Shown here: one piece after another, positions 7,997 to 15,774 of the stretch
How the letters are laid out: every line of letters begins with the position of its first letter
Position numbering within the stretch: position 1 is the stretch's first letter
Origin: Myxococcales bacterium
GTDB lineage: Bacteria > Myxococcota_A > UBA796 > GCA-2862545
Direction: 5' to 3'
Length of the DNA stretch: 64,000 nucleotides
Assembly: GCA_019634415.1 (NCBI GenBank)
Contig: JAHQVJ010000054.1
Span: 1 to 64,000, forward strand
Translations under genes and position numbers: made by a program
The notes under the pieces: generated by a model
Database searches by the model: none
Told to the model about the DNA's origin: nothing
Seen by the model: the letters and a program-made list of their open reading frames with translations, nothing else

Positions 7997-8523
7997 GTGG
8001 TGAACTCCTTGCGCTGCAGCTCCCAGTCGGTGCGCGGACCGGCAGCGGCAGCCTCGGACGGCGGCGGCGTGACGCGACCATAGCGGATCAACGCCACCTG
8101 ACGGATGGGATCTGCAGCCTGCCGCTGCGTGCGGCACGCCCAGCGCACCACCGCCATGCGAATGCGCTTGCGGCTGCTGGACACGGTGTTGCGGGCGAGC
8201 TTGCCCCGCCGGTCGTAGACCCAGCGCGCTGCGTCGCGGGGAGGCTCGGGCGGCAGCAGGTTCAGCGGCAGGCGGCTGCCGTCGGCGCGCACGCCCTGAA
8301 CCTCGATCCACCGGGTGGTGCGCGGCGGCGTCACGAACATGGGCCAGTTCTGGTGGACGCCCAACACCTTCTCCCACGGCATGCTGACGGTGCGGACCAC
8401 CGGCCCGAGGGGGGTCGGCGTGAGCAGGCTGCCCGCCATGGCGAGCAGGTGGCACAGCAGCACCACCGACAGCACGGCCCGCCCGACGGGGCCAGGCCCA
8501 GCCAAGGCGTCGTCAGTCGCCAT
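7972..8523 (-). CDS. HTTM companion protein, single N-terminal membrane helix
   Basis: A 183-residue product with one hydrophobic helix near residues 17-38 (AVLSVVLLCHLLAMAGSLL) and an outer domain with HQNWPMF followed by RTTRWIEVQGVRADG. The same pattern (helix, then QAWGLF and VIEVRREGQ, then a basic W-rich tail) occurs in the gene at 40952-41602, also placed directly before an HTTM gene. The two are probably homologous partners of HTTM proteins. It overlaps the small membrane gene upstream by 11 bp and the HTTM gene downstream by 25 bp, so expression is tightly coupled. Confidence 0.75.
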   Translation of the reverse strand: MATDDALAGPGPVGRAVLSVVLLCHLLAMAGSLLTPTPLGPVVRTVSMPWEKVLGVHQNWPMFVTPPRTTRWIEVQGVRADGSRLPLNLLPPEPPRDAARWVYDRRGKLARNTVSSSRKRIRMAVVRWACRTQRQAADPIRQVALIRYGRVTPPPSEAAAAGPRTDWELQRKEFTTWNCPTAR

Positions 8524-8716
8524 CGGGAGGCGCCTCGGGCACAGCAGGCGGCGGTGGCGACCGATCCCGGAACAGCGCCATCAGCCCCCAGGTGACCGCC
8601 GCGAACGCCCCCACGGTCACGATGAGCGTGAGGAACAGCGGAGGATCCGAGGCCTTGTCGAGGGAGACTGGCGCCTCGGGAACCTCCTGGCCCGCAGTGG
8701 TGGGGGCAGGCTCCAC
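8513..8716 (-). CDS. Small single-pass membrane protein
   Basis: 67 residues: a hydrophilic N-terminus, one transmembrane segment (FLTLIVTVGAFAAVTWGLMA, about residues 28-47), then a proline-rich basic/acidic tail. Starts with GTG two bases after the aminotransferase stop and overlaps the next gene by 11 bp. No known family. Its place in the operon suggests an accessory subunit of the HTTM membrane unit. Confidence 0.62.
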   Translation of the reverse strand: MEPAPTTAGQEVPEAPVSLDKASDPPLFLTLIVTVGAFAAVTWGLMALFRDRSPPPPAVPEAPPDGD

Positions 8717-8718
8717 CG

Positions 8719-10467
8719 TCAGGTCCGCAGGTTGATGGGCGGCGTGTGCGACGGCACGGCCTCGTTGCGCAGCTGCCGCAGCGCCTCGTGGGGCAGCGGG
8801 AACCAGCGCAGCGACTCGAAGTCACTGCCCAGCTCCACGGGCTCCAGATCCGGCCACTCGGCGTAGCGCTTCACCGCCGTGTCGATGATCTCCCTGGCCT
8901 GTCGCAGGTAGTCGGCCAGAGCGAACTCGGGCTCGGTGCGATGCTGGCTGCGGTACTCCATCCGCCCCGTCACGTAGGTCACGTCCGACAGGCGCATGGC
9001 CGGATCCGGCCGACCGTCGCGGTGCCGCCACAGACCCGTGTCGGGGAAGAAGCGGTAGTACGGAAGCAGCTTCCAGCCCTCGGTGGCCACCAGCTCCACA
9101 GCGTCGAGCAGGAAGTCCCGCACGGTGTCGCTGATGAAGTAGTTGAAGTTCACCCGCACCCAGCCAGGCTTCACGCCCTCACAGCCGCGGTTGATCTCCC
9201 GCTCGAACTCGTGGCTGCGCGTCAGATCGATCCCGAGCAGGCGGTGCCCGTAGGGCCCGGCACAGGAGCAGCCGCCGCGGGCCTGGATCCCGAGCAGGTC
9301 GTTGAGCAGCGCCACCACGAAGTTGTGGTGCAGGTACTGCTTGCGATGCTTCACCACGAAGGAGACGATGGACAGCCGCCAGGCGTCGGGGTTGCCAAGG
9401 ATCTGCAGGTTCGCGTTGGCGGACCAGCGAGCGATGGCCCGCTGGATGTGGTGCCCCTCCAGCGCCCGGATGGTGTCGGCACCCACGGCCTCCTTGAGCT
9501 GGAACACCAGGCCCGCTCGAATCGACTCGACGATGGCCGGGGTCCCCCCCTCCTCGCGATGCTCGGCGTCTTCGATGTAGGTGTGCATGTCGCTGCTGAC
9601 GTAGCTGACGGTGCCGCCACCAGGCACCGTCGGCACGCGGTTGTTCAGCAGCGCCCGCTTCACCACGAGCACACCGGGCGTGCCCGGGCCACCGATGAAC
9701 TTGTGGGGCGAAAGGAACACGGCGTCCTTGTAGATCAGGTGCCCTTCGGGCCCGTCGTCGGCCATGTTCATCTCGATGCGCACGTAGGGACCCGCCGCCG
9801 CGAAGTCCCAGAACACGAGCGCACCGTGCCGGTGCAGCAGTGCCGAGACGTCCCGGGTCTTCGAGCCGATCCCCGTGACGTTGCTGGCGGCGCTGAAGCT
9901 GCCGATCTTCAGGGGCCGATCGGCGTGGGCGATCAGCGCCTCCTCGAGGGCGTCGAGATCGATGAGGCCGTCTTGGTCCTCGTCGATCACGACCACATCG
10001 GCGATGGACTCTCGCCACGGGATCTCGTTGCTGTGGTGCTCGTAGGGCCCGATGAACACCACGGGACGCCGCTGGGGAGGGATCTGGTCCGACAGCTGGT
10101 ACTCGTCGTCCAGGTTGGCCGGGATCCTCAGGTTGAGGACGTCGATGAGCTTCATGATGGCGCCCGTGGCCCCCGAGCCACAGAAGATCACCGCGTCGGC
10201 GTCGGTGCCCCCCACGGCGTCGCGGATGATGCGGCGGGCGTCCTCTCGAAACCGCGTGGTCTGCAGCCCGGTACCCGACGTCTCCGTGTGGGTGTTGGCG
10301 TACAGCGGCAGCACCTGGCTGCGCACGAAGTCCTCGATGAAGGTCAGGGACCGTCCCGAGGCGGTGTAGTCGGCGTAGGTCACGCGGCGCGGCCCGAAGG
10401 GCCCGTCGATGGCGTGATCGTCGCCCACGATGTTGTTGCGGATGTGCTCGATGAGACGCGTTTGCAT
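8719..10467 (-). CDS. Class V (cysteine desulfurase-like) PLP-dependent aminotransferase
   Basis: 582 residues. Fold-type I PLP enzyme: the Schiff-base Lys is Lys256 in SPHKFIGGPGTPG, Asp221 in WDFAAAGPY pairs with the pyridine nitrogen, and GSGATGAIMKL (about 97-107) forms the phosphate-binding turn. The first 420 residues match the Csd/SufS-like family; GGCSCAGPYG sits where desulfurases carry the catalytic Cys loop. About 160 extra C-terminal residues are unusual. The true start is ATG 10467 (MQTRLIEHIRNNIVGDDHAIDG); the frame upstream of it is a shadow of the lipoprotein gene. It begins 8 bases after that gene. The substrate is not deducible. Confidence 0.88.
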   Translation of the reverse strand: MQTRLIEHIRNNIVGDDHAIDGPFGPRRVTYADYTASGRSLTFIEDFVRSQVLPLYANTHTETSGTGLQTTRFREDARRIIRDAVGGTDADAVIFCGSGATGAIMKLIDVLNLRIPANLDDEYQLSDQIPPQRRPVVFIGPYEHHSNEIPWRESIADVVVIDEDQDGLIDLDALEEALIAHADRPLKIGSFSAASNVTGIGSKTRDVSALLHRHGALVFWDFAAAGPYVRIEMNMADDGPEGHLIYKDAVFLSPHKFIGGPGTPGVLVVKRALLNNRVPTVPGGGTVSYVSSDMHTYIEDAEHREEGGTPAIVESIRAGLVFQLKEAVGADTIRALEGHHIQRAIARWSANANLQILGNPDAWRLSIVSFVVKHRKQYLHHNFVVALLNDLLGIQARGGCSCAGPYGHRLLGIDLTRSHEFEREINRGCEGVKPGWVRVNFNYFISDTVRDFLLDAVELVATEGWKLLPYYRFFPDTGLWRHRDGRPDPAMRLSDVTYVTGRMEYRSQHRTEPEFALADYLRQAREIIDTAVKRYAEWPDLEPVELGSDFESLRWFPLPHEALRQLRNEAVPSHTPPINLRT

Positions 10468-10475
10468 GGGTCTTC

Positions 10476-11654
10476 CTACCCAGGTGGGCCAGGAATGCGA
10501 AGGGGGTCGCGCTGGAAGCAGCTCGCCAGGGCGTCCAGCCCCGCGGTGGGGGCGGCGATGGTGCCCCCCACGCACACGAGCGCGTCGGAGATGGCCAGCT
10601 CGGTGATGGTGATGTCGGCGTTGCCGCGCCAGGTGGCTTCGTCCACCGTCTCGCCCGTGGCGGGATCGATCCAGAGCAAGCGCAGCTCGTCGTCGACGTC
10701 CATCGCCACCACCGCTCGGCCGGCGGGATCCAGCTCCACCGCCAGGGCGGCGTTGGTGCTGCCCTCGTTGTAGGTGCGGTCCCAGAGCAGGTTGCCGTCG
10801 AGATCGAGCCCCAGCATCACGCCGCGCCCGTCCTCGGTGGATCCCGCCACCACCAGCGTGTCGCCCGCAGCCACCAGGTCGTGGGCTCGCTCGGTGAGCT
10901 GGAAGCGCTCCCCCCACTCGTAGGCCCAGGAGATGCGCAGATCTCCGAGCTCGATGGCGGCGACGAACAGCTGACCGGTATCGTCCTCGTCGGCCGGGTC
11001 CTTGGTGCGCCCCGCCACGAAGACGCGATCGCCCACCACGACGGCAGCTTCTCCCTCCTCGCGCTCACCGCGGTCCCACTCGCGCCGCACGATGGGCGAC
11101 AGATCCGACTCCACGCGGGCCACGAGCAGGTTGTCGTCGGCCCACCCGGTGATCACCAGCTCCTCGCCCTCGGCCAGGATGCTGGTAGCGGCGTCGCGGC
11201 CTCCGGTGGCGTTCCACTCCCAGGCCTCCACACCGTCCACCACCTGCCCCGTGGCCAGGTCGGTCTGCACCACGATGGCACGCTCGTCGGCGTCGGTCAC
11301 TCCGTCGCCGCCCCAGCGCGCACCGGCAAACCACGCCCAGGTGCTCGACGCCACCACGTGGTGCACCTCCTCGTCGAACTCCCCCCCGAACAGGGTGCGC
11401 CACACCTCGGTGCCGTCGGGCTCCATCCGGAGCATCAGCATGTCCGTGGCGTCGGGCACCGCCATCTCCACGCCGAGCAGCACGTCGCCACCGTCCAGCA
11501 GATGGATGGCCCCCACGCGGTCGTCGTTGATGGACGCCGCCTGTCCGTAGATCTCGACGAAGCCCTGCACGCGGCGCTCGGGGTCCTCCGTCGTGTCGGT
11601 GCCGGAGTCGGTGCCCGAGCCGCTGCACGCCAACATCCCGATCACACTGATCAC
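10476..11654 (-). CDS. Putative lipoprotein, beta-propeller-like repeats
   Basis: 392 residues. A very short signal (MISVIGMLAC) leads to a lipid-attachment Cys and a SGSGTDSGTDTT linker typical of surface lipoproteins. The body has repeating patterns of the form LxVAGxxxxGxxVLxLDxDGNxLWxRTY and DxxRIxWAYEWG, as in PQQ/quinoprotein-like or YncE-type propellers. The GTG start is preceded by GGAGG 4-5 bases upstream; the longer in-frame opening lacks a signal. First gene of the HTTM/lyase operon and divergent from the small gene at 11731. Ligand unknown. Confidence 0.78.
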   Translation of the reverse strand: MISVIGMLACSGSGTDSGTDTTEDPERRVQGFVEIYGQAASINDDRVGAIHLLDGGDVLLGVEMAVPDATDMLMLRMEPDGTEVWRTLFGGEFDEEVHHVVASSTWAWFAGARWGGDGVTDADERAIVVQTDLATGQVVDGVEAWEWNATGGRDAATSILAEGEELVITGWADDNLLVARVESDLSPIVRREWDRGEREEGEAAVVVGDRVFVAGRTKDPADEDDTGQLFVAAIELGDLRISWAYEWGERFQLTERAHDLVAAGDTLVVAGSTEDGRGVMLGLDLDGNLLWDRTYNEGSTNAALAVELDPAGRAVVAMDVDDELRLLWIDPATGETVDEATWRGNADITITELAISDALVCVGGTIAAPTAGLDALASCFQRDPLRIPGPPG

Positions 11655-11730
11655 ACCGCCTCCTCGATGGATGGAACAGACGCCCGGGACGACCCGGCCG
11701 AGTCCGAGCGTTCGTATTACCCGATGGTGA

Positions 11731-11979
11731 ATGTCGACGTCCTTCCTGTTCGGGTTTGCTGACGCCCTCGTGACGCGCCTGCGCGCCGACGGCCTCGTGG
11801 AGATCGAGGCGCGCCACGCCGCACACGTCAAGGCCTACCTGGCGAACTACCTGGGCACCACAGCACGGGGTCACTCCCTCCTTTCGAGCATCGAGGCAGC
11901 ACTGCTGGACTGCCCCGAGGTCGCCGAGCTCTACGCCGATCTGGATGCGTTGAAGGCCGTGGTGGAGGACCTCCGCTAA
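11731..11979 (+). CDS. Small helical cytoplasmic protein
   Basis: 82 residues, predicted mostly helical (FADALVTRLRADGLVEIEAR, then AHVKAYLANYL) with no signal or membrane segment. Codon use matches its neighbours, with G or C in nearly all third positions, so it is a real gene. No family recognised. Divergent from the lipoprotein gene at 11654 with 76 bp between starts, and about 40 bp upstream of the next hypothetical gene, with which it may form a transcript. Confidence 0.65.
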   Translation: MSTSFLFGFADALVTRLRADGLVEIEARHAAHVKAYLANYLGTTARGHSLLSSIEAALLDCPEVAELYADLDALKAVVEDLR

Positions 11980-12018
11980 GATGCTCACCATGACGCCTGC
12001 AGCTGATCGGGAGGCTCT

Positions 12019-12711
12019 CTGGTAGCCGGCCTGCGCGACCTCCCCTTGGACCGGTGGGCCCATCGGTTCACAGGTGGCACAGCGCGGCTGTCGGGGCGGC
12101 TGGAGGAGCCCTTCGTGGGCACCGTGGCAGGCTTGCACCATCAGCTCCCGCCAGGGCCGGTAAAGGTGGAGATCGCCTTCTTGGGCGGCACGGACCCCGT
12201 CCTCACCGCCTTCGAGCTGGTGGCCAACGACTACCGCAGCCGCCTGCCCGAGGGGCAGCAATCCACCGGACGGGGCCTGGCCACGCTGGTGCGGGCGCTG
12301 CACGACGCAGCCTTCGTGGTGCGAGCGGAGCCCGACGGTGAGGTGCTCGTCAAGATGGACAACGGGCTCGAGGCCGTGGTGCCGGAAGGGGGCACCATCA
12401 CCCTCACGGCCGTGGTGGAGGGCCCGCCCGACGCCCCCCTGCTCTGCGCCCCCCTCGAGGCCAAGGTGGGGGGCGAGGGGATCCGCGTGAGCCACAGCAG
12501 CGTGCGCTGGCTGGCGGCCCTCGCTCAGGTGCGCATCCACCGAGTGGCGCTGCACCCCGATGGCTCGGTGGAGATCCAGAGCCACAAGCAGGGCAGCGTG
12601 CTGGACCGTGCGGTGGACCGAGGTCTGCGCAAGGCGAGCAACACGCTGTCGGATCTGGTGCGCAACTCGCCGCGGTTCGAGCGCGTGCGCACGTTCCTGC
12701 CCAGCGGGTAG
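12019..12711 (+). CDS. Hypothetical protein with uncertain start
   Basis: About 230 residues, no recognised domain; the beta-rich middle (VKVEIAFLGG, GLEAVVPEGGTITLTAVVEG) and C-terminal VDRGLRKASNTLSDLVRN suggest a soluble cytoplasmic protein. No in-frame ATG exists near the 5' end. Candidates are CTG at 12019 (4-5 bases after GGGAGG) and TTG at 12046. An ATG at 11990 (MTPAADREAL) is in another frame and meets TAG after 11 codons; a single-base change in the CTCTCT run at 12015-12020 would join it to LVAGLRDLPLDRW. Either a rare start codon or a frameshift has to be invoked. Confidence 0.6.
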   Translation: MVAGLRDLPLDRWAHRFTGGTARLSGRLEEPFVGTVAGLHHQLPPGPVKVEIAFLGGTDPVLTAFELVANDYRSRLPEGQQSTGRGLATLVRALHDAAFVVRAEPDGEVLVKMDNGLEAVVPEGGTITLTAVVEGPPDAPLLCAPLEAKVGGEGIRVSHSSVRWLAALAQVRIHRVALHPDGSVEIQSHKQGSVLDRAVDRGLRKASNTLSDLVRNSPRFERVRTFLPSG

Positions 12712-12789
12712 CCAGACCTCGTCGAGGGCCCGAAATCCCTCGGCGGAGGCGGTGTGTCCATCGCGTATTCAGGGCGCCTTCGCGCTGCC

Positions 12790-12818
12790 GATTGGGTCCA
12801 CGAGACCCAATCGGGAGG
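12790..12818 (+). promoter_or_regulatory. Perfect hairpin directly before the cheV ribosome site
   Basis: GATTGGGTC at 12790-12798 pairs perfectly with GACCCAATC at 12804-12812 around a 5-base loop, and the next bases are the Shine-Dalgarno GGGAGG at 12813-12818. There is no T-run, so it is not a classical terminator. It could be an mRNA structure abutting the ribosome site or a DNA operator dyad. Confidence 0.55.
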
Positions 12819-12828
12819 CCCGTCTAGC

Positions 12829-13767
12829 GTGGACAACCTACATGGAATCCTGCTCGATGTAGGAACCAACGAGGTCGAGATCGCCTCTCTGCGTCTAGGG
12901 GGCAACCCCTACGGGATCAACTGCGCCAAGCTGCGCGAGATCATCCCGCTGGCGATGAGCGACATCACGAAGATCCCGTCCAAGAACCCAGGGATGATGG
13001 GCATCCTCATGCATCGTGGCGACGCCGTCCCGATGATCGATCTGAGCGCACTGCTCCACCTGGACAACCAGGTGAATCGCGTGGCCATGGTCATCGAGGT
13101 GAGCATGGTGCGCTGCGGGCTCGTCTGCGAGGCGGTGGACCGCATTCACCGACTGTCTTGGAAGGATCTGCACCCACTCGGCGCCCTGAGCTCCTTCGGG
13201 GCGCCGGTGACCGGAACCGTCATCATCGACGACGAGATGCTCCCCATCCTCGACATCGAGAGCCTCGTCGCCCAGGTGCTGCCCGCGGCGAGCATGGACG
13301 AGGCGGCGCCCCCCGTCATCAACGAGCACATCGAGACCCAGCGCAGCGACCACACCATCTTCGTCGCAGACGACTCGGGACTCATCCGGCGGACAGTGGA
13401 GACCTACCTCCTCCAAGCTGGCTACAAGACCACCACGTTCTCCACGGGCAGGGAAGCGTGGCAGGCCATCGTCGACGAAGGGAAGCGCCCCAGCCTGCTG
13501 ATCACCGACATCGAGATGCCGGAGATGGACGGACTGACCCTGTGTCGCCGCCTCAAGGAGCGCGACGACACCAAGTCCCTGCCCATCGTGCTGTTCTCCT
13601 CGTTGCTCGCGGGCAACGACGACGACCGCGGAGATCGCGTTGGGGCAGACGGCGTGTTCGCCAAGCCACAGCTCAACGCCCTGGTCCCCGCCGTCGACGA
13701 GCTCCTGAAGATCGAGCTTCAGAGCGTCGAGGAGGAGTCCGAGCCAGGCACGGCGGTCACGGAGTAG
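12829..13767 (+). CDS. cheV: CheV-type chemotaxis coupling protein (CheW + receiver)
   Basis: 312 residues from GTG 12829. The CheW-like domain (about 10-160) carries PYGINCAKLREIIP, MMGILMHRGDAVPMIDLSALL and ILDIESL, which couple receptors to CheA. The receiver domain (about 175-292) has acidic Asp181/Asp182, phosphoacceptor Asp227 in LLITDIEMPEMDG, Ser at 257-258 and Lys279 in FAKPQ, so it should be phosphorylatable. CheV proteins adapt or buffer chemotaxis signalling. A longer frame from GTG 12754 is possible but would run through the hairpin. No other che genes are in the window, so it is an orphan. Its 3' end overlaps the convergent gene by 49 bp. Confidence 0.9.
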   Translation: MDNLHGILLDVGTNEVEIASLRLGGNPYGINCAKLREIIPLAMSDITKIPSKNPGMMGILMHRGDAVPMIDLSALLHLDNQVNRVAMVIEVSMVRCGLVCEAVDRIHRLSWKDLHPLGALSSFGAPVTGTVIIDDEMLPILDIESLVAQVLPAASMDEAAPPVINEHIETQRSDHTIFVADDSGLIRRTVETYLLQAGYKTTTFSTGREAWQAIVDEGKRPSLLITDIEMPEMDGLTLCRRLKERDDTKSLPIVLFSSLLAGNDDDRGDRVGADGVFAKPQLNALVPAVDELLKIELQSVEEESEPGTAVTE

Positions 13768-14699
13768 ATCGTCCCGCCGGCGGCGTTCCCCACCTCGGTG
13801 ATCCCGGCCACCCGTCGCGTGTCGAGATCCACCTCCATCACCCGGGTGGGCAGCTTGCGGCCTCGCACCCCCCGCACCAGCAGGCGCGCCACCTCGCGAT
13901 GACGCGTTCGGCGCAGCATCGTGAAGCCCACGAACAGCCGACTCCCCACCACCTCGATCCCGCGGCACCAGCCGAGCATGCGGCGCTCCCCGGTGATCTC
14001 CGCCAGGTCCAGCTCCAGCTGGCGCTGAAGGGTGTGCGGATCCACGGCCACCACACGCCCCGTGACCTGCGTGAACCACAGCCAGCCGGCGCGCAGCCGG
14101 CCGTCGTGGGGCATCGCCTCGGGTAGCTCGATGGTCCGCCCCGAGGGGATCGCGCGGCAGCATCGATCCTCGAAGCGGGTGACCCACAGCTCACCTCCCA
14201 CGTACAGCGCGTGGTTCGGATGCACCTCATGGGGCTTCAGCGCATCGTGGTCGAGCCGCCGCAGGTCCACGCCCTCCGGCACGCGCCCCTCCGCCAGCCG
14301 GTGCTCGGCCACCACCGCGCCGGCCTCGTCGAGCTCCAGCACCCGGTCCGTGCTCGCACACGACACCACCAGCCCGCCGGCCGGGCGTGGCGTCGCCGAG
14401 TGCACCGCGTGGAACGCCGGATCGCTCTGCCGCCGCACCACCCGAAGCGAATGCGGATCGAGGGTGAGCACCTCCACGTGGGAAGGCTGCAGCAACAGCC
14501 CCTGGCGATCCAGGCTCGCCGCCGTCAGCTCCTGATGCGACGCCGGACCCGCCACCCGCTGTGGATCCGCCGGGAACGACGCCCGCCGCAGCACCCGCTG
14601 CGCATCCGCATCGATCTCCACCAGCTGCGGCCGGAGCGGAGCAGACCGATCGCCCCCCGCCTTCAGCCCCATCGACACGAGCAGCCGCAACCCGCTCAC
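13719..14699 (-). CDS. Beta-propeller-like protein (gluconolactonase/SMP-30-like pattern)
   Basis: 326 residues, no signal peptide. Repeated blade-like units read LVEIDADAQRVLRR, VLTLDPHSLRVVRR, VLELDEAGAVVAEHRL, VVAVDPHTLQRQLELDL, VMEVDLDTRRVAGI. HPNHALYVGGELWVTRFEDRCC is the kind of sequence seen in propeller sensors and lactonases. The GTG start at 14699 overlaps the TGA of the ATE/Bpt-like gene (GTGA), so the two are coupled. The 3' end overlaps cheV tail to tail by 49 bp. Enzyme or binding protein cannot be decided. Confidence 0.7.
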   Translation of the reverse strand: MSGLRLLVSMGLKAGGDRSAPLRPQLVEIDADAQRVLRRASFPADPQRVAGPASHQELTAASLDRQGLLLQPSHVEVLTLDPHSLRVVRRQSDPAFHAVHSATPRPAGGLVVSCASTDRVLELDEAGAVVAEHRLAEGRVPEGVDLRRLDHDALKPHEVHPNHALYVGGELWVTRFEDRCCRAIPSGRTIELPEAMPHDGRLRAGWLWFTQVTGRVVAVDPHTLQRQLELDLAEITGERRMLGWCRGIEVVGSRLFVGFTMLRRTRHREVARLLVRGVRGRKLPTRVMEVDLDTRRVAGITEVGNAAGGTIYSVTAVPGSDSSSTL

Positions 14700-15751
14700 G
14701 AGCGATGGGGCTCCAGCCGGGCCACCTCCAGCGCGACGGACTGCGGATCGACGCACGTGAGCAGACGATCCTCCACCAGCCACAGCTCGATGGGCCGCCC
14801 CACGTCACCGTCGTGGGTGACCGCCACCGCGCTCGCGCGAGCGCAGCGCACCACCTCGTAGGTGTCGGTCTGCAGATCGTAGGTCACCAGCGTCTGCCGA
14901 CGGGCCAGTGGACGTGGATCGCACACGAGCACGAGGGGCGCGTCGAGGCAGCTCGACAGCTGATCGTGCCACGCCGGCGCCTCGAACATGGGGTACATCC
15001 GCAGCACCACCCGCAGTCCCCGCGCAGCCATGGCGTTCGCGGCAGCCTTGAGGGCCCGTCGCATGCGGGCCTCCGCCAGCTGGCTGGCGTCCATCTGGGG
15101 CCACGGCCGCCAGCGATCCAGATCCGCGTCGTGGAACTCCACCTCGCCGATGCGCAGCTTGTAGTCCATCGCGGGCTCTCCCGGCAGCACGTAGCCCGGG
15201 TAGAACCAGTTCAGTCCACGCTCCATCGCATACTCGATCTCGAGCAGCATGGTGGTGAAGCCGAGGCTGTGGCTCGCGTACTCGGGATCGTACACGCCCA
15301 TCAGGCTCTGGGCCGCACGGTGGCCCAGATCGAACCAGCTGAACGCCACGAGACGGTCCCCGTCCCACAGATCCACCTCGCGGGTGTCGAACAGATCGCG
15401 CGGCTGCTCGGCGTCGCCGTGCAAGAAGTCCTCGAGGCTCGGAGAGCGCTCCCCCCGCGCGACGGCTCGGTAGCGTTGGTACAGATCTTCGTGCGCCAGG
15501 TCCAGCGCAGCCTCCGTGCGCACCTCTACCCGAAACCGACGACGGATCCTCGACAAGAGCTTTCGGCTGGACTTGCGAAACCTGTGGCCCTGCAAGGGCA
15601 GCCGGGTCCACAACGCGGTGCGCAACGCACCGTCGAAGAGCACCACCCGACAGGTCATCAAGGTCTGACCAATCCGAAACCAGCCCCGTGCGAGGTAGTC
15701 GTCGAGCTCCTTGGGGGAGAGGGTGTCCAGTCGAACCACGCGGGTCGTCAC
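14696..15751 (-). CDS. ATE/Bpt-like aminoacyl-tRNA-protein transferase homologue (GNAT fold)
   Basis: 351 residues. The C-terminal half matches the arginyl/leucyl-tRNA-protein transferase pattern: LVAFSWFDLGHRA, then YDPEYASHSLGFTTMLLEIE, then GLNWFYPGYVLPGEPAMDYKLR. The N-terminal part has the family layout ARGWFRIGQTLM then RLPLQGHRFRKSSRKLLSR, but the Cys clusters typical of ATE/Bpt N-domains are missing (only one Cys is visible there). Known members add Arg or Leu to protein N-termini for degradation; loss of the Cys set suggests altered substrates. Starts with GTG, 23 bases after SthA, and is coupled to the propeller gene. Confidence 0.72.
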   Translation of the reverse strand: MTTRVVRLDTLSPKELDDYLARGWFRIGQTLMTCRVVLFDGALRTALWTRLPLQGHRFRKSSRKLLSRIRRRFRVEVRTEAALDLAHEDLYQRYRAVARGERSPSLEDFLHGDAEQPRDLFDTREVDLWDGDRLVAFSWFDLGHRAAQSLMGVYDPEYASHSLGFTTMLLEIEYAMERGLNWFYPGYVLPGEPAMDYKLRIGEVEFHDADLDRWRPWPQMDASQLAEARMRRALKAAANAMAARGLRVVLRMYPMFEAPAWHDQLSSCLDAPLVLVCDPRPLARRQTLVTYDLQTDTYEVVRCARASAVAVTHDGDVGRPIELWLVEDRLLTCVDPQSVALEVARLEPHRS

Positions 15752-15774
15752 GGTCCCTTCATACCCTCCTTCGG

